Positions 18,901 through 24,641 of a stretch of 28,476 bases of DNA are shown here, in pieces; within the stretch, counting starts at the first letter, position 1; every line of letters begins with the position of its first letter. This DNA is from a virus. The translations under genes were made by a program, and so were the position numbers. The notes beneath the pieces are model-generated. The model had not been told where the DNA came from, did not search any database, and was given only the letters and a program-made list of their open reading frames with translations. The stretch spans positions 1 through 28,476 of IMG/VR virus record IMGVR_UViG_3300021963_004731. One strand, given 5' to 3'.

Positions 18901-20779
18901 TATTGATGTTACTGGAAGGAACATCAGCGACATCTCGCAGGTTGTCGGACTCAAGAGCAACAAGGACAGAGAACTGCTTGATGTCGAAAAGGCTGTCCTC
19001 AAGGATGGTGCTGGAACCTATCGTGGATACAAGATTGTATACGACAAGGCTAACGGAGGGTACAAGATATTCAATCCTGCTGGCAAGGCTGTCGGTGTTC
19101 CTGTGGCATATATCGATAGGGTTACAGGAGAGAAGGTCATCAAGACCGAAAAGCATGTCATCTTTGTCGAGGAAGGCGTTGACTTGATTGACTCCGTTCT
19201 TGGCGGAATGCCAAAGACCGAGGAGCAGAAGTCTATTCCAGAGGCGGCAAAGCCAGCAAAGGTCAATAATCCAGCCAAGCAACAGGTCGTTGCTCCAGAG
19301 CAGAGAGCCATCCCAGTCCAAGACCAGAATGCGGACAAGAACGCTGTCGAGGCTCAAGTCAAGGCTGGCAAGATGGCTGACTACTACGGCATATTCAAAG
19401 TCGGGTTCGACCCTAAGATGGGTAAGTACTTTGCCTTGGACAATGGCGGTCAGCAAGTCCAGATGCTTGTCCCGAGTCCGTTCCAGAGCGGTCCTAGAAC
19501 CCTTAGTGGTCAGTACCACCCAGACCTCGCCTCTGTTCTTCAGCAACTTGACAAGAAGTTCGACAAGACCAAGTATGCTAACAGGGCTCCATCGGCAACC
19601 TACGGACAGGCACAATCGGCTCCTATGGCTCCTATGGCGGCTCCTGTTCAAGCGGAAGCACCCAAGCCAGCACCAAGGCGTGTCGAGGCTTCTAGCGTCC
19701 CTCCAGCGGTTGCAAAGGCTACGCCAGCACCTAAGCCAAAGGTCACACCGCAGACTGCTCCGAAACCAAAAGCGTCAATACCGAGCAAGCCTACTCCTGC
19801 GGCTAACGAGCCAGAGGTTGTCATGCCTAAGCCACAGCCTGTCGCTCCTACGGCAAAGCCTGTTGCTCCTGTCGCTCAGACTGTTGACCCGACTGCACCT
19901 GCGGTTGTCACACCAGACATTGAAGACTTGAAGAGCAGAGCCAAGTCGCTTGGCAAGGGCTTCATCGAGATGCTTAGGGATAAGGAGATGAGACAGTACA
20001 TCATCGACTCCCTCAACATGGACGATGACCTTACCCTTGTCGGAACCACGGAAGATGCCAGCACAGCGGACGGCAGATTCTCAGTCACCAAGAAGGGTCG
20101 CAAGTTGGAGGTTGTCCAGAACAACTACACCTCGCCAATCACAGGTATCGTGTACGACAAGCGACCAATCGCCTATGTCAACACCATCGAACAGGCTCAG
20201 TTGCTTATCCGCAGAATCGAACTTGAGCGTAGCATGGCTATAAGGGCTAAGAACATGTCACCAGAGAATGGTCTGGCTATCCTTGCTCAGCAGAACCCTG
20301 CTTATGTCGAGATTGCTAGGGAGAAGGCTATCAAGGATAACGCCTTGATTCAGATGCTCCTGTCGATGCGTGACCAGAACATCATCCCAATCTACATCGA
20401 CCCAGAAACATTACAGCCTCTGTTGGTGATGATGCCTAGCGAACCAGCCATCTCTATGGTCACAAGACCTAAGAAGAGCGTCCAGATTGCTGGGCTTCTT
20501 CCAGAAAGCGGTGCGGCTGGAGACCCAATGCCGCTGGCTCTGATTGACAAGGCGATAACATTCAACATGTTTGAGGACGCTGAAATCAGAGGTCTTGACT
20601 ATAACACCAAGAATGTGGCTACCAGATTCCGCAACGCTCTTGGCTATGAGATACTGAAGTTCAAGGGCAAGTTCAGATTGTTCAACCCGATGAGGTCGGC
20701 AATCTCAGTCAGAGACGATGAGGAGGCTGTCATCAACGACATCATCGCAGACATCCATAGAAACGGACTTCAGCAATGA
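9914..20779 (+). CDS. Giant polyvalent virion protein with ART-like domains
   Basis: A 3,621-residue protein, over a third of the window. Read in order: hydrophobic Gly/Ala segments at ~346-385 and ~421-470 (possible membrane insertion); a region around residues 625-632 (EFYHVLAD) resembling a degenerate HExxH peptidase-like polyvalent domain; an unassigned conserved-looking region ~880-1380; a first ART-PolyVal-like domain from H1464 (WHGYVNG) to ~1680 (SYIIFDGKNAKNI); a second from H1766 (LHATKNK) to ~1900; and a large polyvalent-protein domain from ~1983 to 2966 with GGHFPN, ESQSD (2342-2346) and LDRTPQM...PLWQ, split by AT-rich insertions. Small beta modules and P/A-rich linkers form the C-terminus. 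I infer a protein ejected with DNA to modify or protect against host factors. No N4-type RNA polymerase motif was found. Confidence 0.7.
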   Translation: MNTDSLYLWNAPEGSENKGIEAVRNDRLDEILNKPLTGDDIALKVMMAQSAGENPNLSMDEFKLYDEWHKKQVVNWWELASGGVGTFFSDIGSGLASLTPFGTDKQGKERTMGSAFLNATTRLGPTATEALGRGTRDLVGLYEEASKNQNSPLYNLFNPNGDVYSRFVDFHKLAEWRATSQRILEGRENVVMPNTSGMIGKDVSTLSPEELFKVNNDLAQAGSYFLDPPALITLGQSTFLKAGTKTALSGVMDGLAKDALKEGISGTASAFKNTAAHLDKGKIFGASLTEKLGKSFRVAGEAVDKPINSVINWIKTQADELLDTNLHTTPNANLRITGPTKGQAGFGGSLMAGLGIGAIGLPYAASIVPIWAVANAGIIGGKFIERLGVEMANGAGVLGRMGLEQTSTGKLARMFSKWGPMGGYVVDMTKAVAKSGAYGAAIGYLASGEEGAAQGLGVGSAIGTTHYHFGVAHNVIKGRSRDKMVAGLINNINELRSNGFTHKADTVLKYLSEIQAQHGDDGFFRNLGVYLAAEADSQVAVSFWDKQDFLRLRDDPTVPASVKDAINEVIGENGDAWNGLFMGRNGKSVPYFIHKDGQSGKTHIIINTWAKDVAGKTQATGLKGEFYHVLADAYKEAATKPRFIEEIFEGVARTLNGSTTPEGRAKLAQMFRNAADNLSFFGKDAKAQKGMPKRVANHLKLTNEQAPKGWEVVHVVGNERVNVDGFERPRYRWIARDESGAYAGYDIYENANGTYQLNKDGKPVSKDLPSLAMAMKQYRELTFKPSYEPTQQGEPPPNVSGQKERIVPEPEQPKPVDPESVAPTNAQRTNSVYEAIDLFEKTGKIDGDRFHVLLEELGESIFDAHEAEMPFDYIFLGGDLGFARNLIEEVKHRFARIVDRNGRQAGFVPDFEKPFVDWFKDIDGKAIVDPYMRKLFKQFLRVHRERSMNLDGYTVDLSKMSPAMLKQFVEDNGMEHEYDVDDTTGNYVRKPEEQINAEMHKRYQTASYELLAAEKNGIATGFFFYASEADAPSQGSMDSQNEGGMLKQEGWKQYRTTQEDILKAQRKGTLPTKEEIEALVKRTGVWGNRNRPRTGEIDDLVATAKKGSIIFTGIPTIEGFKILQKHLPKKQMEAIAKIAPLIMDGGTTMNNVTRIKYAGFSHVDDSGTKLKRPKNEWSAVEKNIVFYGMELRATLRNPKSGKFDYKTPHAAFLLRGVDIDVLQRRIQWMWKNEKETRKRWDNLVDFEKDVYRLVENYSAKTAIGGSRFFGGGDEGKAKKRLACAAIGAFPTRKMVEGLDADDVEFDLPEIDWHHYQLSSYGKGKNGRDIPWTNIRADAIRTVLGTDDKMRVPYAERAYYRAQELYQQNKKTGVREGEDVPVNVRTISLDVSTNPHKQKSFAGDQPDILYRNSTKPMSFSPSDILKEMRSGSVKMGARAAQNLKQFVKDSVGHDSATDSVLVYWHGYVNGKPFDEVNMGQFGLHIGTLQAAMSRNYKVGDARGIPNDVSYNSVMPLAINIKKPLQLVDRGLWTPQNIAESILASISPDQRDSAHPNVFESSSSRARIKQQLGEIKPSDVDFLTRFIERQRQLKSKNPNAYQEAQIGLLSSASLTPEFIRHSKEVYAESKILHDWLRTKGIDAISYYNRTEGSALSYIIFDGKNAKNIAENVGEFSPDSISMLRQQASRYGAKSAEQARSLESNYEAAIKEGDIFESIAIKNNFLGDMPPNTRIVRQTAEEAGVQGVSLDQYNGQFATGTPFVLPMLHATKNKSVAKGDYNPNFGVVGKSDMSHFNSVWWGSHMDVAKYFRDFHAANSGKNKAYISRALIKSKNPLVVDAKGEYWNSKKLNINKWLNKGRTDGHDSVMFLNIYDDVEQPNNRPNLLLHNQIVLFPEYANDSVAVIDTNMDRHPVPRGLGLVNEVPIELPFRQEANKSGKSNEEVKRTFYSAVEKFVEEKVTDKTSLQELMGLLDPTRGTGIVKSELEFLDIAGWVEEQKKLNPSNKAKVNKAALLEYIRTHKFELQEDKTNKAWYTLQGLDPNNPQVQSQVEGGYENYTPANKGYDELHPTTNYRVLILRAPQGEDYARGAGGHFPNPETIIAFARVGDIYLDRETEMPSPLPEAPKLAERFVPKDFDTSQNAISGKQRKNYTSFEYKLKLFLRENLGTTEKLFEQLPPEMLYSIMEARARYTHSDGTPRLKEDDLTQLGFVFDYLTSASPEKALKILYGYKSIINDHFQTGGTFAFKSKWRLETIDKDIAMIESPDFDSFAFEHKSNLFAILRDLDESHIEAENSSGFYQPDAEKRKQGFIKFFDLLKSLMEPLDLDVVEQTKSRKKMLMVFESQSDTAQNMQARNDQKLESVLTEADVARRDIVQQELSDLRHKAHLEQSRRQRASGDWDNQYTIAEILSPEDYEQFKKLKEELNKYSGAEYKKVMSEREFLKIPEVKAEVEAKEKLLGAWDKWENSRDDLMDRGDLVDQNHKEAIFKIKEMIGDGDKLNAINDSIPGGKEKFIENLVIFIDRMLNAQNAGSKADAKRMTDRLAEIKESILRRGNVTLEELTAITTIDQYGMFMTDQSRLPYYDYQYFRGLLSERHTKSYETDEAINNIGNSLRKQISDALNGELYDYTITAQGMFKTDDFSKRNLYRIIDEKVDQWLGTMDGNVTGMSDIATKVWQLWADYALKDKNSIAYTQFREAVLRDTVKKIDRYKGAIPSKSEARMALLRKLASSRDTVVTEYMPFLRTEDFSKLMFKKLLKEMVDGDYEGIIIIPPELPQKITGGDSKYYYGTILPKVINNYTKKFGAKLRENKSLQSPLLSNGDVASMLNIVRYGLNGIRKTTGKNMFEAMNALQDMARTVLSLDMENMSSDLYKEMHEKVSSKLASDGGMPITAGRQLLDFGINSIRGTLPEGYKLIQYDFNTNDWEIPSYGVGNLEKQASRKGLILDRTPQMDAIKEGQPLWQAAARRKKKGTVEQPETVGDLQGKTPAQEEPVVPIDVTGRNISDISQVVGLKSNKDRELLDVEKAVLKDGAGTYRGYKIVYDKANGGYKIFNPAGKAVGVPVAYIDRVTGEKVIKTEKHVIFVEEGVDLIDSVLGGMPKTEEQKSIPEAAKPAKVNNPAKQQVVAPEQRAIPVQDQNADKNAVEAQVKAGKMADYYGIFKVGFDPKMGKYFALDNGGQQVQMLVPSPFQSGPRTLSGQYHPDLASVLQQLDKKFDKTKYANRAPSATYGQAQSAPMAPMAAPVQAEAPKPAPRRVEASSVPPAVAKATPAPKPKVTPQTAPKPKASIPSKPTPAANEPEVVMPKPQPVAPTAKPVAPVAQTVDPTAPAVVTPDIEDLKSRAKSLGKGFIEMLRDKEMRQYIIDSLNMDDDLTLVGTTEDASTADGRFSVTKKGRKLEVVQNNYTSPITGIVYDKRPIAYVNTIEQAQLLIRRIELERSMAIRAKNMSPENGLAILAQQNPAYVEIAREKAIKDNALIQMLLSMRDQNIIPIYIDPETLQPLLVMMPSEPAISMVTRPKKSVQIAGLLPESGAAGDPMPLALIDKAITFNMFEDAEIRGLDYNTKNVATRFRNALGYEILKFKGKFRLFNPMRSAISVRDDEEAVINDIIADIHRNGLQQ
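16250..18115 (+). other. AT-rich insertion region within the giant gene
   Basis: Base composition changes abruptly near 16250 (many aaa, ttt, gaa, att codons) and returns to the gene's usual GC-richer, C-ending codons near 18115. The encoded stretch is highly charged and helical (for example SEREFLKIPEVKAEVEAKEK). It falls inside the polyvalent domain: GGHFPNPETIIAFARVGD lies before it, the ESQSD motif (~16937) sits inside it, and PFLRTEDFSKLMFKK lies after it. A second shorter AT-rich block runs from ~18340 to ~18725. The reading frame is kept throughout, so it is an accepted insertion or replacement rather than decay. Confidence 0.6.
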
Positions 20780-21075
20780 ACGATATGAGCCAAGTGATTG
20801 AAGAATTCAAGAAGGCTGGGTGGCTGTTCGCCATCCTTGGAGGACTTGGGGCTCTGGCTAGGTTGATACTGACCGATGAGAAGTACAATACCATCAAGTG
20901 GATAAGGATGGTAATCGCTGGGGCTATAGTGGGGGTGCTTTGCTACTTCTCGCTGTACCAAGCGGACATCGACCCATTCTACAAGTGTTCGTTATGCTCA
21001 ATCTCTGGCTCGATAGCCCCAGAGTTATTCACATTCGTGAGAAACAAATTCAAGAAACAAACCAATGGCAATTGA
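20776..21075 (+). CDS. Probable holin
   Basis: A 99-residue membrane protein. Two clear transmembrane helices: residues ~14-32 (AGWLFAILGGLGALARLIL) and ~44-62 (MVIAGAIVGVLCYFSLYQ). A weaker third hydrophobic stretch, CSLCSISGSIAPELFTFV, follows, then a basic C-terminus (RNKFKKQ). Size and topology match holins that open the inner membrane at lysis. The gene starts in the stop of the giant gene (ATGA) and the spanin-like gene lies nearby, which supports a lysis role. No endolysin was recognised between them. It could instead be an accessory membrane protein. Confidence 0.6.
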   Translation: MNDMSQVIEEFKKAGWLFAILGGLGALARLILTDEKYNTIKWIRMVIAGAIVGVLCYFSLYQADIDPFYKCSLCSISGSIAPELFTFVRNKFKKQTNGN

Positions 21076-22156
21076 ACTTAGAAAATCAATAAAAGACCCA
21101 GAACTTCAAAGAGCCATATGGGGATTTGAAGTAAAGGATGACTCATACTGGAGAGTTCTTGGAGAAACTATAGATAATAATCCTAACTCTATATATCAAG
21201 ATGTTCTAAGAAGCGGTGCTATAAAAGGTTCTGAAGATTATGGCAGAGAGGCTTATTTTGCATATGGGGCTCCACAGGGTAATTATCTTAGCAATTATAA
21301 GTTAAGACCTAATCAAAATTTCATAATAGAAGCAACAAATAAATTTGACCCTAATGTAAATCCGTTATATAGACCTAACGCATATAGAGCAAACGCACAG
21401 ACTATTAATATATACGGAATGGACATCCCATCACCTAAGGAATTCATGGAAGGAGGCGGTGGCTCAAGGTGGCAATCTCCAGAAGTAATGGGAAGAAAGC
21501 CAGACTTTGGAACATACTCTACTATGCTTCCAGAAAGAGAGACTAGATTTATAGATAGAATAAACCCAGAAAATCAAAGACACATTAGAATGGGTGCTTT
21601 TACTTCTGGAGATGCTTTAGGCAAACCTTGGGAGGGTGCTTTAAAAGGTTTTAAAGGCGGTCCTCCAAAGATTGACTGGAGGTTTGATTACACCAAGCCG
21701 TTCATGCAAACATCGCCATCTCAGCATGCAAAAAACGCACTTCATATTGTTGAAACAGTTGCCGCACAACCAGAGGTCGCAAGGGCTGTAAGTGTTGCTG
21801 GAAAGGGTCTTGTTGCTGTTGGTGCTGGACTTGAGATTGCAAGGGTTCCAAGCAGAATAGATAACTACAAACTCAACGCTTGGAAGAACGATGCCAACTG
21901 GAAACCAGACTTCTCTGATGAGTTAGGCATGGCGGCGGCGGCTGGTGTTGAGACATCTTTGAACTTTGCCACGCTTGGGTTGTGGGATAATAAAGAAAGA
22001 ATAGCCAGAGATGCCACATCTGGTGCTGGATACGGAAAGGGGTATTATGGAACAATGATTCCTCCGTCTGGAACAACAAGCGTACACGAAAACCCGCAGT
22101 CAAGGTATGAGCGTCAAGGCGTATCGCTTGACCACGCCTTGAGTCTTTTCCGATGA
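21065..22156 (+). CDS. Unknown protein with possible ART-like N-terminus
   Basis: A 363-residue protein overlapping the holin gene by 11 bp. The N-terminal ~110 residues (YWRVLGETID..., then YQDVLRSGAIKGS, EAYFAYGAPQGNYL, NQNFIIEA) follow an order seen in ADP-ribosyltransferase-like folds: an R near the start, 'iL-x-sG-x-i-x-G', 'yF-a-x-G', then 'f-i-i-E'. This is a weak resemblance. The middle is polar; residues ~237-262 (VARAVSVAGKGLVAVGAGLE) are mildly hydrophobic. The DNA of the first half (to ~21690) is noticeably AT-richer than the second half, suggesting a mosaic gene. Its place between holin and spanin-like genes is where an endolysin might be, but I see no muramidase, amidase or peptidase signature. 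Confidence 0.55.
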   Translation: MAIELRKSIKDPELQRAIWGFEVKDDSYWRVLGETIDNNPNSIYQDVLRSGAIKGSEDYGREAYFAYGAPQGNYLSNYKLRPNQNFIIEATNKFDPNVNPLYRPNAYRANAQTINIYGMDIPSPKEFMEGGGGSRWQSPEVMGRKPDFGTYSTMLPERETRFIDRINPENQRHIRMGAFTSGDALGKPWEGALKGFKGGPPKIDWRFDYTKPFMQTSPSQHAKNALHIVETVAAQPEVARAVSVAGKGLVAVGAGLEIARVPSRIDNYKLNAWKNDANWKPDFSDELGMAAAAGVETSLNFATLGLWDNKERIARDATSGAGYGKGYYGTMIPPSGTTSVHENPQSRYERQGVSLDHALSLFR

Positions 22157-22860
22157 TTAGAATAGCATTATTGTCCGCATTGCTGGTCGGATGTGCGACA
22201 ACAGAACCGACCAAACCTATAATAATAACCAACAAAGATAAGGACAACTACATTGAAAAAGTCGAACAAATCGTTTCTGACGCAAATTCTGCCATTTCTG
22301 CTGTCGCATCTACTCTCGATGCTGGGGTCAGAAGGGAAATCCTCCAAGGGCAAGTCACCAGACTTTCTGGGGTCAGAGAGCCATCAGTCGAGCGAGTCGA
22401 GTCCTTTAGACGAATGGTTGAAACCAACGACACCAAGGCGGTCAAAGAAGACCAAGAGAAGGCGTTGAAGGTTGAGTCTGAGACTAACCGCCTTTGGGCT
22501 ATAGTAGAGGAACAGGAGACTGAGATTGCCATCGCACACGCAATGGCTGAGAATTCGGAGAACGAGCGTCAAAGGGAGATGAAGGATAAGATACTGTGGA
22601 TGGTGTCCTGCGTTGGCATGGCTATAATGACGGCAGGATTGCTTGCCGTGGCGTTCACTCCGTTCAAGACCAGAGGGCTGGTGCTTGTGGCAGGAGGTAC
22701 GCTGGCAACCTGTCTGGCGTGGATAGTGGACACCAGATGGTTCGCTTGGGTCGTTGGCGTTGGCATAGCGATAGCCATGCTGGACGGACTGTACATCCTA
22801 ATCAGATGGACAATCAATCGTCATCGTCAACAGGCTCACGATAAATCACAGGCATCTTAG
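22153..22860 (+). CDS. Lipobox protein with three C-terminal membrane helices; u-spanin candidate
   Basis: A 235-residue protein. Residues 1-14 (MIRIALLSALLVGC) form a signal peptide with lipobox L-V-G-C, so Cys14 should be lipidated and anchored in the outer membrane. Residues ~30-140 are a helical, charged periplasmic stretch with coiled-coil character (SETNRLWAIVEEQETEIAIA). Three hydrophobic helices follow at ~147-172, ~175-195 and ~198-221. An N-terminal lipid anchor plus a C-terminal membrane anchor is the plan of unimolecular spanins, which fuse the two membranes at lysis; those normally have one membrane helix, so three is unusual. It starts at the preceding stop (ATGA). Its 3' end overlaps the convergent minus-strand gene by 47 bp. 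Confidence 0.55.
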   Translation: MIRIALLSALLVGCATTEPTKPIIITNKDKDNYIEKVEQIVSDANSAISAVASTLDAGVRREILQGQVTRLSGVREPSVERVESFRRMVETNDTKAVKEDQEKALKVESETNRLWAIVEEQETEIAIAHAMAENSENERQREMKDKILWMVSCVGMAIMTAGLLAVAFTPFKTRGLVLVAGGTLATCLAWIVDTRWFAWVVGVGIAIAMLDGLYILIRWTINRHRQQAHDKSQAS

Positions 22861-23104
22861 GATTCTTGGGATTGAATTCGATGTTGTAATCAATCCAAGT
22901 GATGGCTGAGTTTTCATCCCAGTCATTGGCAAGCATGAACGCCAGCACAAGCCTGTCGTAATTGTACTGTACGCAACCACGGCTATGAATCTTTTTATCT
23001 ATAGCCCAGTCAAGGTACTCCCTAGGCTCCAGCATGAAGCACCCTTCATACTTGGAGTCGTTGTCCTTGATTTCCTCGTCAGTCAGTTTTCTTGCTGTTA
23101 GCAT
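22814..23104 (-). CDS. Small early protein of unknown function
   Basis: A 96-residue protein, last gene of the minus-strand cluster. I chose the ATG at 23104 (upstream AAAGAAGA may serve as a ribosome site) over an upstream TTG at 23173, which would overlap the preceding gene by 95 bp. Acidic C-terminus (REPVDDDD). Central part LDWAIDKKIHSRGCVQYNYD and FMLANDW are distinctive but I recognise no family. Stop lies inside the convergent lipoprotein gene. Confidence 0.6.
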   Translation of the reverse strand: MLTARKLTDEEIKDNDSKYEGCFMLEPREYLDWAIDKKIHSRGCVQYNYDRLVLAFMLANDWDENSAITWIDYNIEFNPKNPKMPVIYREPVDDDD

Positions 23105-23270
23105 TGTTCTTCTTTTTGACTCGTTCTGATTCCTGTCTCCAGATTTGCTTCTCCTTTTCGTCAAGTCCGTCAATGTACTTGAGCATAGGCATGCAGATGT
23201 CTATGGTCTCAGCGGATACTCCAAGGAGTACGCTAGCACCAGCGTAGGAAGAGTTAGGTTTCGTTTTCAT
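23079..23270 (-). CDS. Small early protein of unknown function
   Basis: A 63-residue protein with an ATG at 23270. N-terminus SYAGASVLLGVSAETIDICM suggests a small helical fold; the C-terminal half is highly charged (DEKEKQIWRQESERVKKKN). It overlaps the preceding gene by 17 bp and the following one by 26 bp, consistent with coupled translation of this tight cluster. No family recognised. Confidence 0.55.
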   Translation of the reverse strand: MKTKPNSSYAGASVLLGVSAETIDICMPMLKYIDGLDEKEKQIWRQESERVKKKNNANSKKTD

Positions 23271-23460
23271 TCTTGATATCGAAAGTGTCGTTGCGGATTA
23301 CGCAGAAGTCATCGGTCAACATGTGGCGGATTTTCCCATCCTTCTCAAGCACGATTGCAAAGATGTCATTGCAGAATGTACCTGCCTCCTGCACATACAA
23401 AAGGTAGCCGTAGCCAAGTTCCGTCTTCACAGGGATAGGCTTGTTGAATTCGTGAATCAT
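23254..23460 (-). CDS. Small conserved-looking beta protein
   Basis: A 68-residue protein whose ATG overlaps the upstream stop (ATGA). The sequence (PVKTELGYGYLLYVQEAGTF, then NDIFAIVLEKDGKIRHMLTD) is a regular series of short beta strands. It resembles small phage proteins with the pattern 'G-x-G-Y-x-x-Y-V-x-x-x-G-x-F-x-N-D-x-x-x-V-V-L-x-D-G-x-I-R-H-x-x-T-D', which I have seen in early regions of tailed phages but cannot name. A role in regulation or host interaction is possible but not shown. Confidence 0.6.
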   Translation of the reverse strand: MIHEFNKPIPVKTELGYGYLLYVQEAGTFCNDIFAIVLEKDGKIRHMLTDDFCVIRNDTFDIKNENET

Positions 23461-23756
23461 TTCTTGCAGGTCTTACCCCAGTTCGGCTTGCCATCAATGG
23501 TGTCCTTCCACTTGGCGTGGGCGTTTATTAACTCCTCATGTGCCATGCCGTTGAGCATGACAACCATGACTTCCTTGCTCAAGACCTTGCCAGCGTCCTT
23601 GAGTTTTTGCTCACGCTCAATAGCATCAAGCCATTGCTGATTGCGGCTTCTAGCCTCAATCTTCCAGTAGTTGATGTAGTGCTGGGCGGCTTTGATTACC
23701 TCCTCCTTGGTTGCCCACTCGGGAGGCTGGAACTCTTCCTCTATGGAACTGCTCAC
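23457..23756 (-). CDS. Small helical early protein; GTG start
   Basis: A 99-residue protein if started at GTG 23756. That GTG overlaps the preceding stop (GTGA) and has AAGGAGGG 9-10 bases upstream, the best ribosome site in this cluster; a longer frame to 23828 is open but would overlap the upstream gene by 76 bp. Content: WATKEEVIKAAQHYINYWKI, RNQQWLDAIEREQKLK, KDTIDGKPNWGKTCKK; predicted helical. Family unknown. Confidence 0.6.
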   Translation of the reverse strand: MSSSIEEEFQPPEWATKEEVIKAAQHYINYWKIEARSRNQQWLDAIEREQKLKDAGKVLSKEVMVVMLNGMAHEELINAHAKWKDTIDGKPNWGKTCKK

Positions 23757-24082
23757 GACTGCTTGCCCTCCTTGGCGGCGTTCCAGCGGACAACGCTCGG
23801 AGGAATATGGGTGGTCATATGCCCCCATTCAATCCTTACGAGTTCTTGATAATGAAAAGCCATATCATCCCCCGCCTTGCGGAGACGCTCGTACTGTTCC
23901 ACAGGCACAGCCGTCACAAAGGATGATTCCCTAAGACGCTCAACCTCATCAAGCAACCACTTGTAGTCACGCCATTCGACATACTGTCCGTTCTCGTCCG
24001 CTTGCATAACATCACCGCCAAGCGTCTGCTGGGCTTGGATGCTGGCTACATTGTAGCGATTAGGCTTGTTGAGATTTCTCAC
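23753..24082 (-). CDS. Small early protein with YVxWxDYxxLxxEVxRLR motif
   Basis: A 109-residue protein starting at GTG 24082, which overlaps the upstream stop (GTGA). An alternative is the ATG at about 24007. The segment GQYVEWRDYKWLLDEVERLR is a form of the short 'y-V-x-x-x-D-Y-x-x-L-x-x-E-x-x-R-L-R' element often seen in small phage early proteins, in which a strand leads into a coiled-coil helix. The C-terminal half contains another helix (EQYERLRKAGDDMAFHYQEL). Function unknown. Start choice is uncertain. Confidence 0.55.
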   Translation of the reverse strand: MRNLNKPNRYNVASIQAQQTLGGDVMQADENGQYVEWRDYKWLLDEVERLRESSFVTAVPVEQYERLRKAGDDMAFHYQELVRIEWGHMTTHIPPSVVRWNAAKEGKQS

Positions 24083-24339
24083 GGCTTTTCGATATTGATA
24101 GAACGCTCGCAAGTCTGCCAGCCATGTTCTTCTACATACGCACGAACACGAATCGTAACCTGCTGATTTTCAAACTGACAATATATGTTGCAGTCATCAT
24201 TACGCTCGATGGTCATGTTGCCGTCACCGATGCGGATTGTGTCAGTCCAATCTTCCAAGAAGTTGGCAATCTCGTTGTCAGCCCAAGCACCAAATCCAAG
24301 GCGTTGAATCTGGTCTTGCGTCATTTGTTTCTTGTCCAT
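24079..24339 (-). CDS. Small early protein of unknown function
   Basis: An 86-residue protein, ATG at 24339, one base after the upstream TAA (TAACATG). The frame is open further upstream but that part (S/T/R-rich) is a shadow of the neighbouring gene. The N-terminal half is helical (DQIQRLGFGAWADNEIANFL); the second half is beta-rich (NMTIERNDDCNIYCQF, QVTIRVRAYVEEHGW). No family recognised. Confidence 0.6.
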   Translation of the reverse strand: MDKKQMTQDQIQRLGFGAWADNEIANFLEDWTDTIRIGDGNMTIERNDDCNIYCQFENQQVTIRVRAYVEEHGWQTCERSINIEKP

Positions 24340-24340
24340 G

Positions 24341-24625
24341 TTAGGCGTAGAAGTTGTTTTCCTTGAGGAACTCGTCACGCATCCTGCGAGCCTCGATAGG
24401 GTCTTTGGACAGGGGGCGAGAATGGCACTTGGCGTTGATGACAACCTTAAGGTAATACTTGCCATTCAAGCATGCCATATGATGGTCGGGATTATCAAAG
24501 AAGTTTTTCTTGGGTGCGGGAGGAACAATGTTGAGGTCAAAGTTCTTAGGGTTGGTCATCTCGATAGCCCTGTTTAGGGAGATACCAAGAGCCTTTGCTC
24601 GTTGTTTCAATATGTCTTTATTCAT
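24341..24625 (-). CDS. Small protein with possible AP2-like DNA-binding element
   Basis: A 94-residue protein; ATG at 24625 is chosen because upstream codons overlap the metallophosphoesterase gene and lack its codon character. The C-terminal part (ACLNGKYYLKVVINAKCHSR, then PLSKDPIEARRMRDEFLKE) has three short strands followed by an amphipathic helix. That order and the 'G-k-y-y-x-x-v-x-i-x3-x-h-S-x-p-L-x3-p-x-E-A-x3-R-d' pattern resemble AP2/integrase arm-type DNA-binding domains. The resemblance is weak. A DNA-binding role is only a possibility. Confidence 0.55.
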   Translation of the reverse strand: MNKDILKQRAKALGISLNRAIEMTNPKNFDLNIVPPAPKKNFFDNPDHHMACLNGKYYLKVVINAKCHSRPLSKDPIEARRMRDEFLKENNFYA

Positions 24626-24641
24626 CGTAGCGATGATACCA

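Noticed and set aside
18716-19651. 311-codon open frame on the minus strand inside the giant gene
   Set aside because: It lies opposite a coding region rich in C-ending codons, which suppresses antisense stops; the product is a leucine/serine/arginine-rich string with no domain, and there is no room for its own signals.
9914-20779. N4-type virion RNA polymerase
   Set aside because: The size (~3,500 residues) and position fit, but I find no polymerase catalytic motifs, and the recognisable parts are ART-like and polyvalent domains.
23757-23828. N-terminal extension of the 99-residue early gene
   Set aside because: It would overlap the preceding gene by 76 bp, whereas GTG 23756 has a strong ribosome site and a stop-start overlap.
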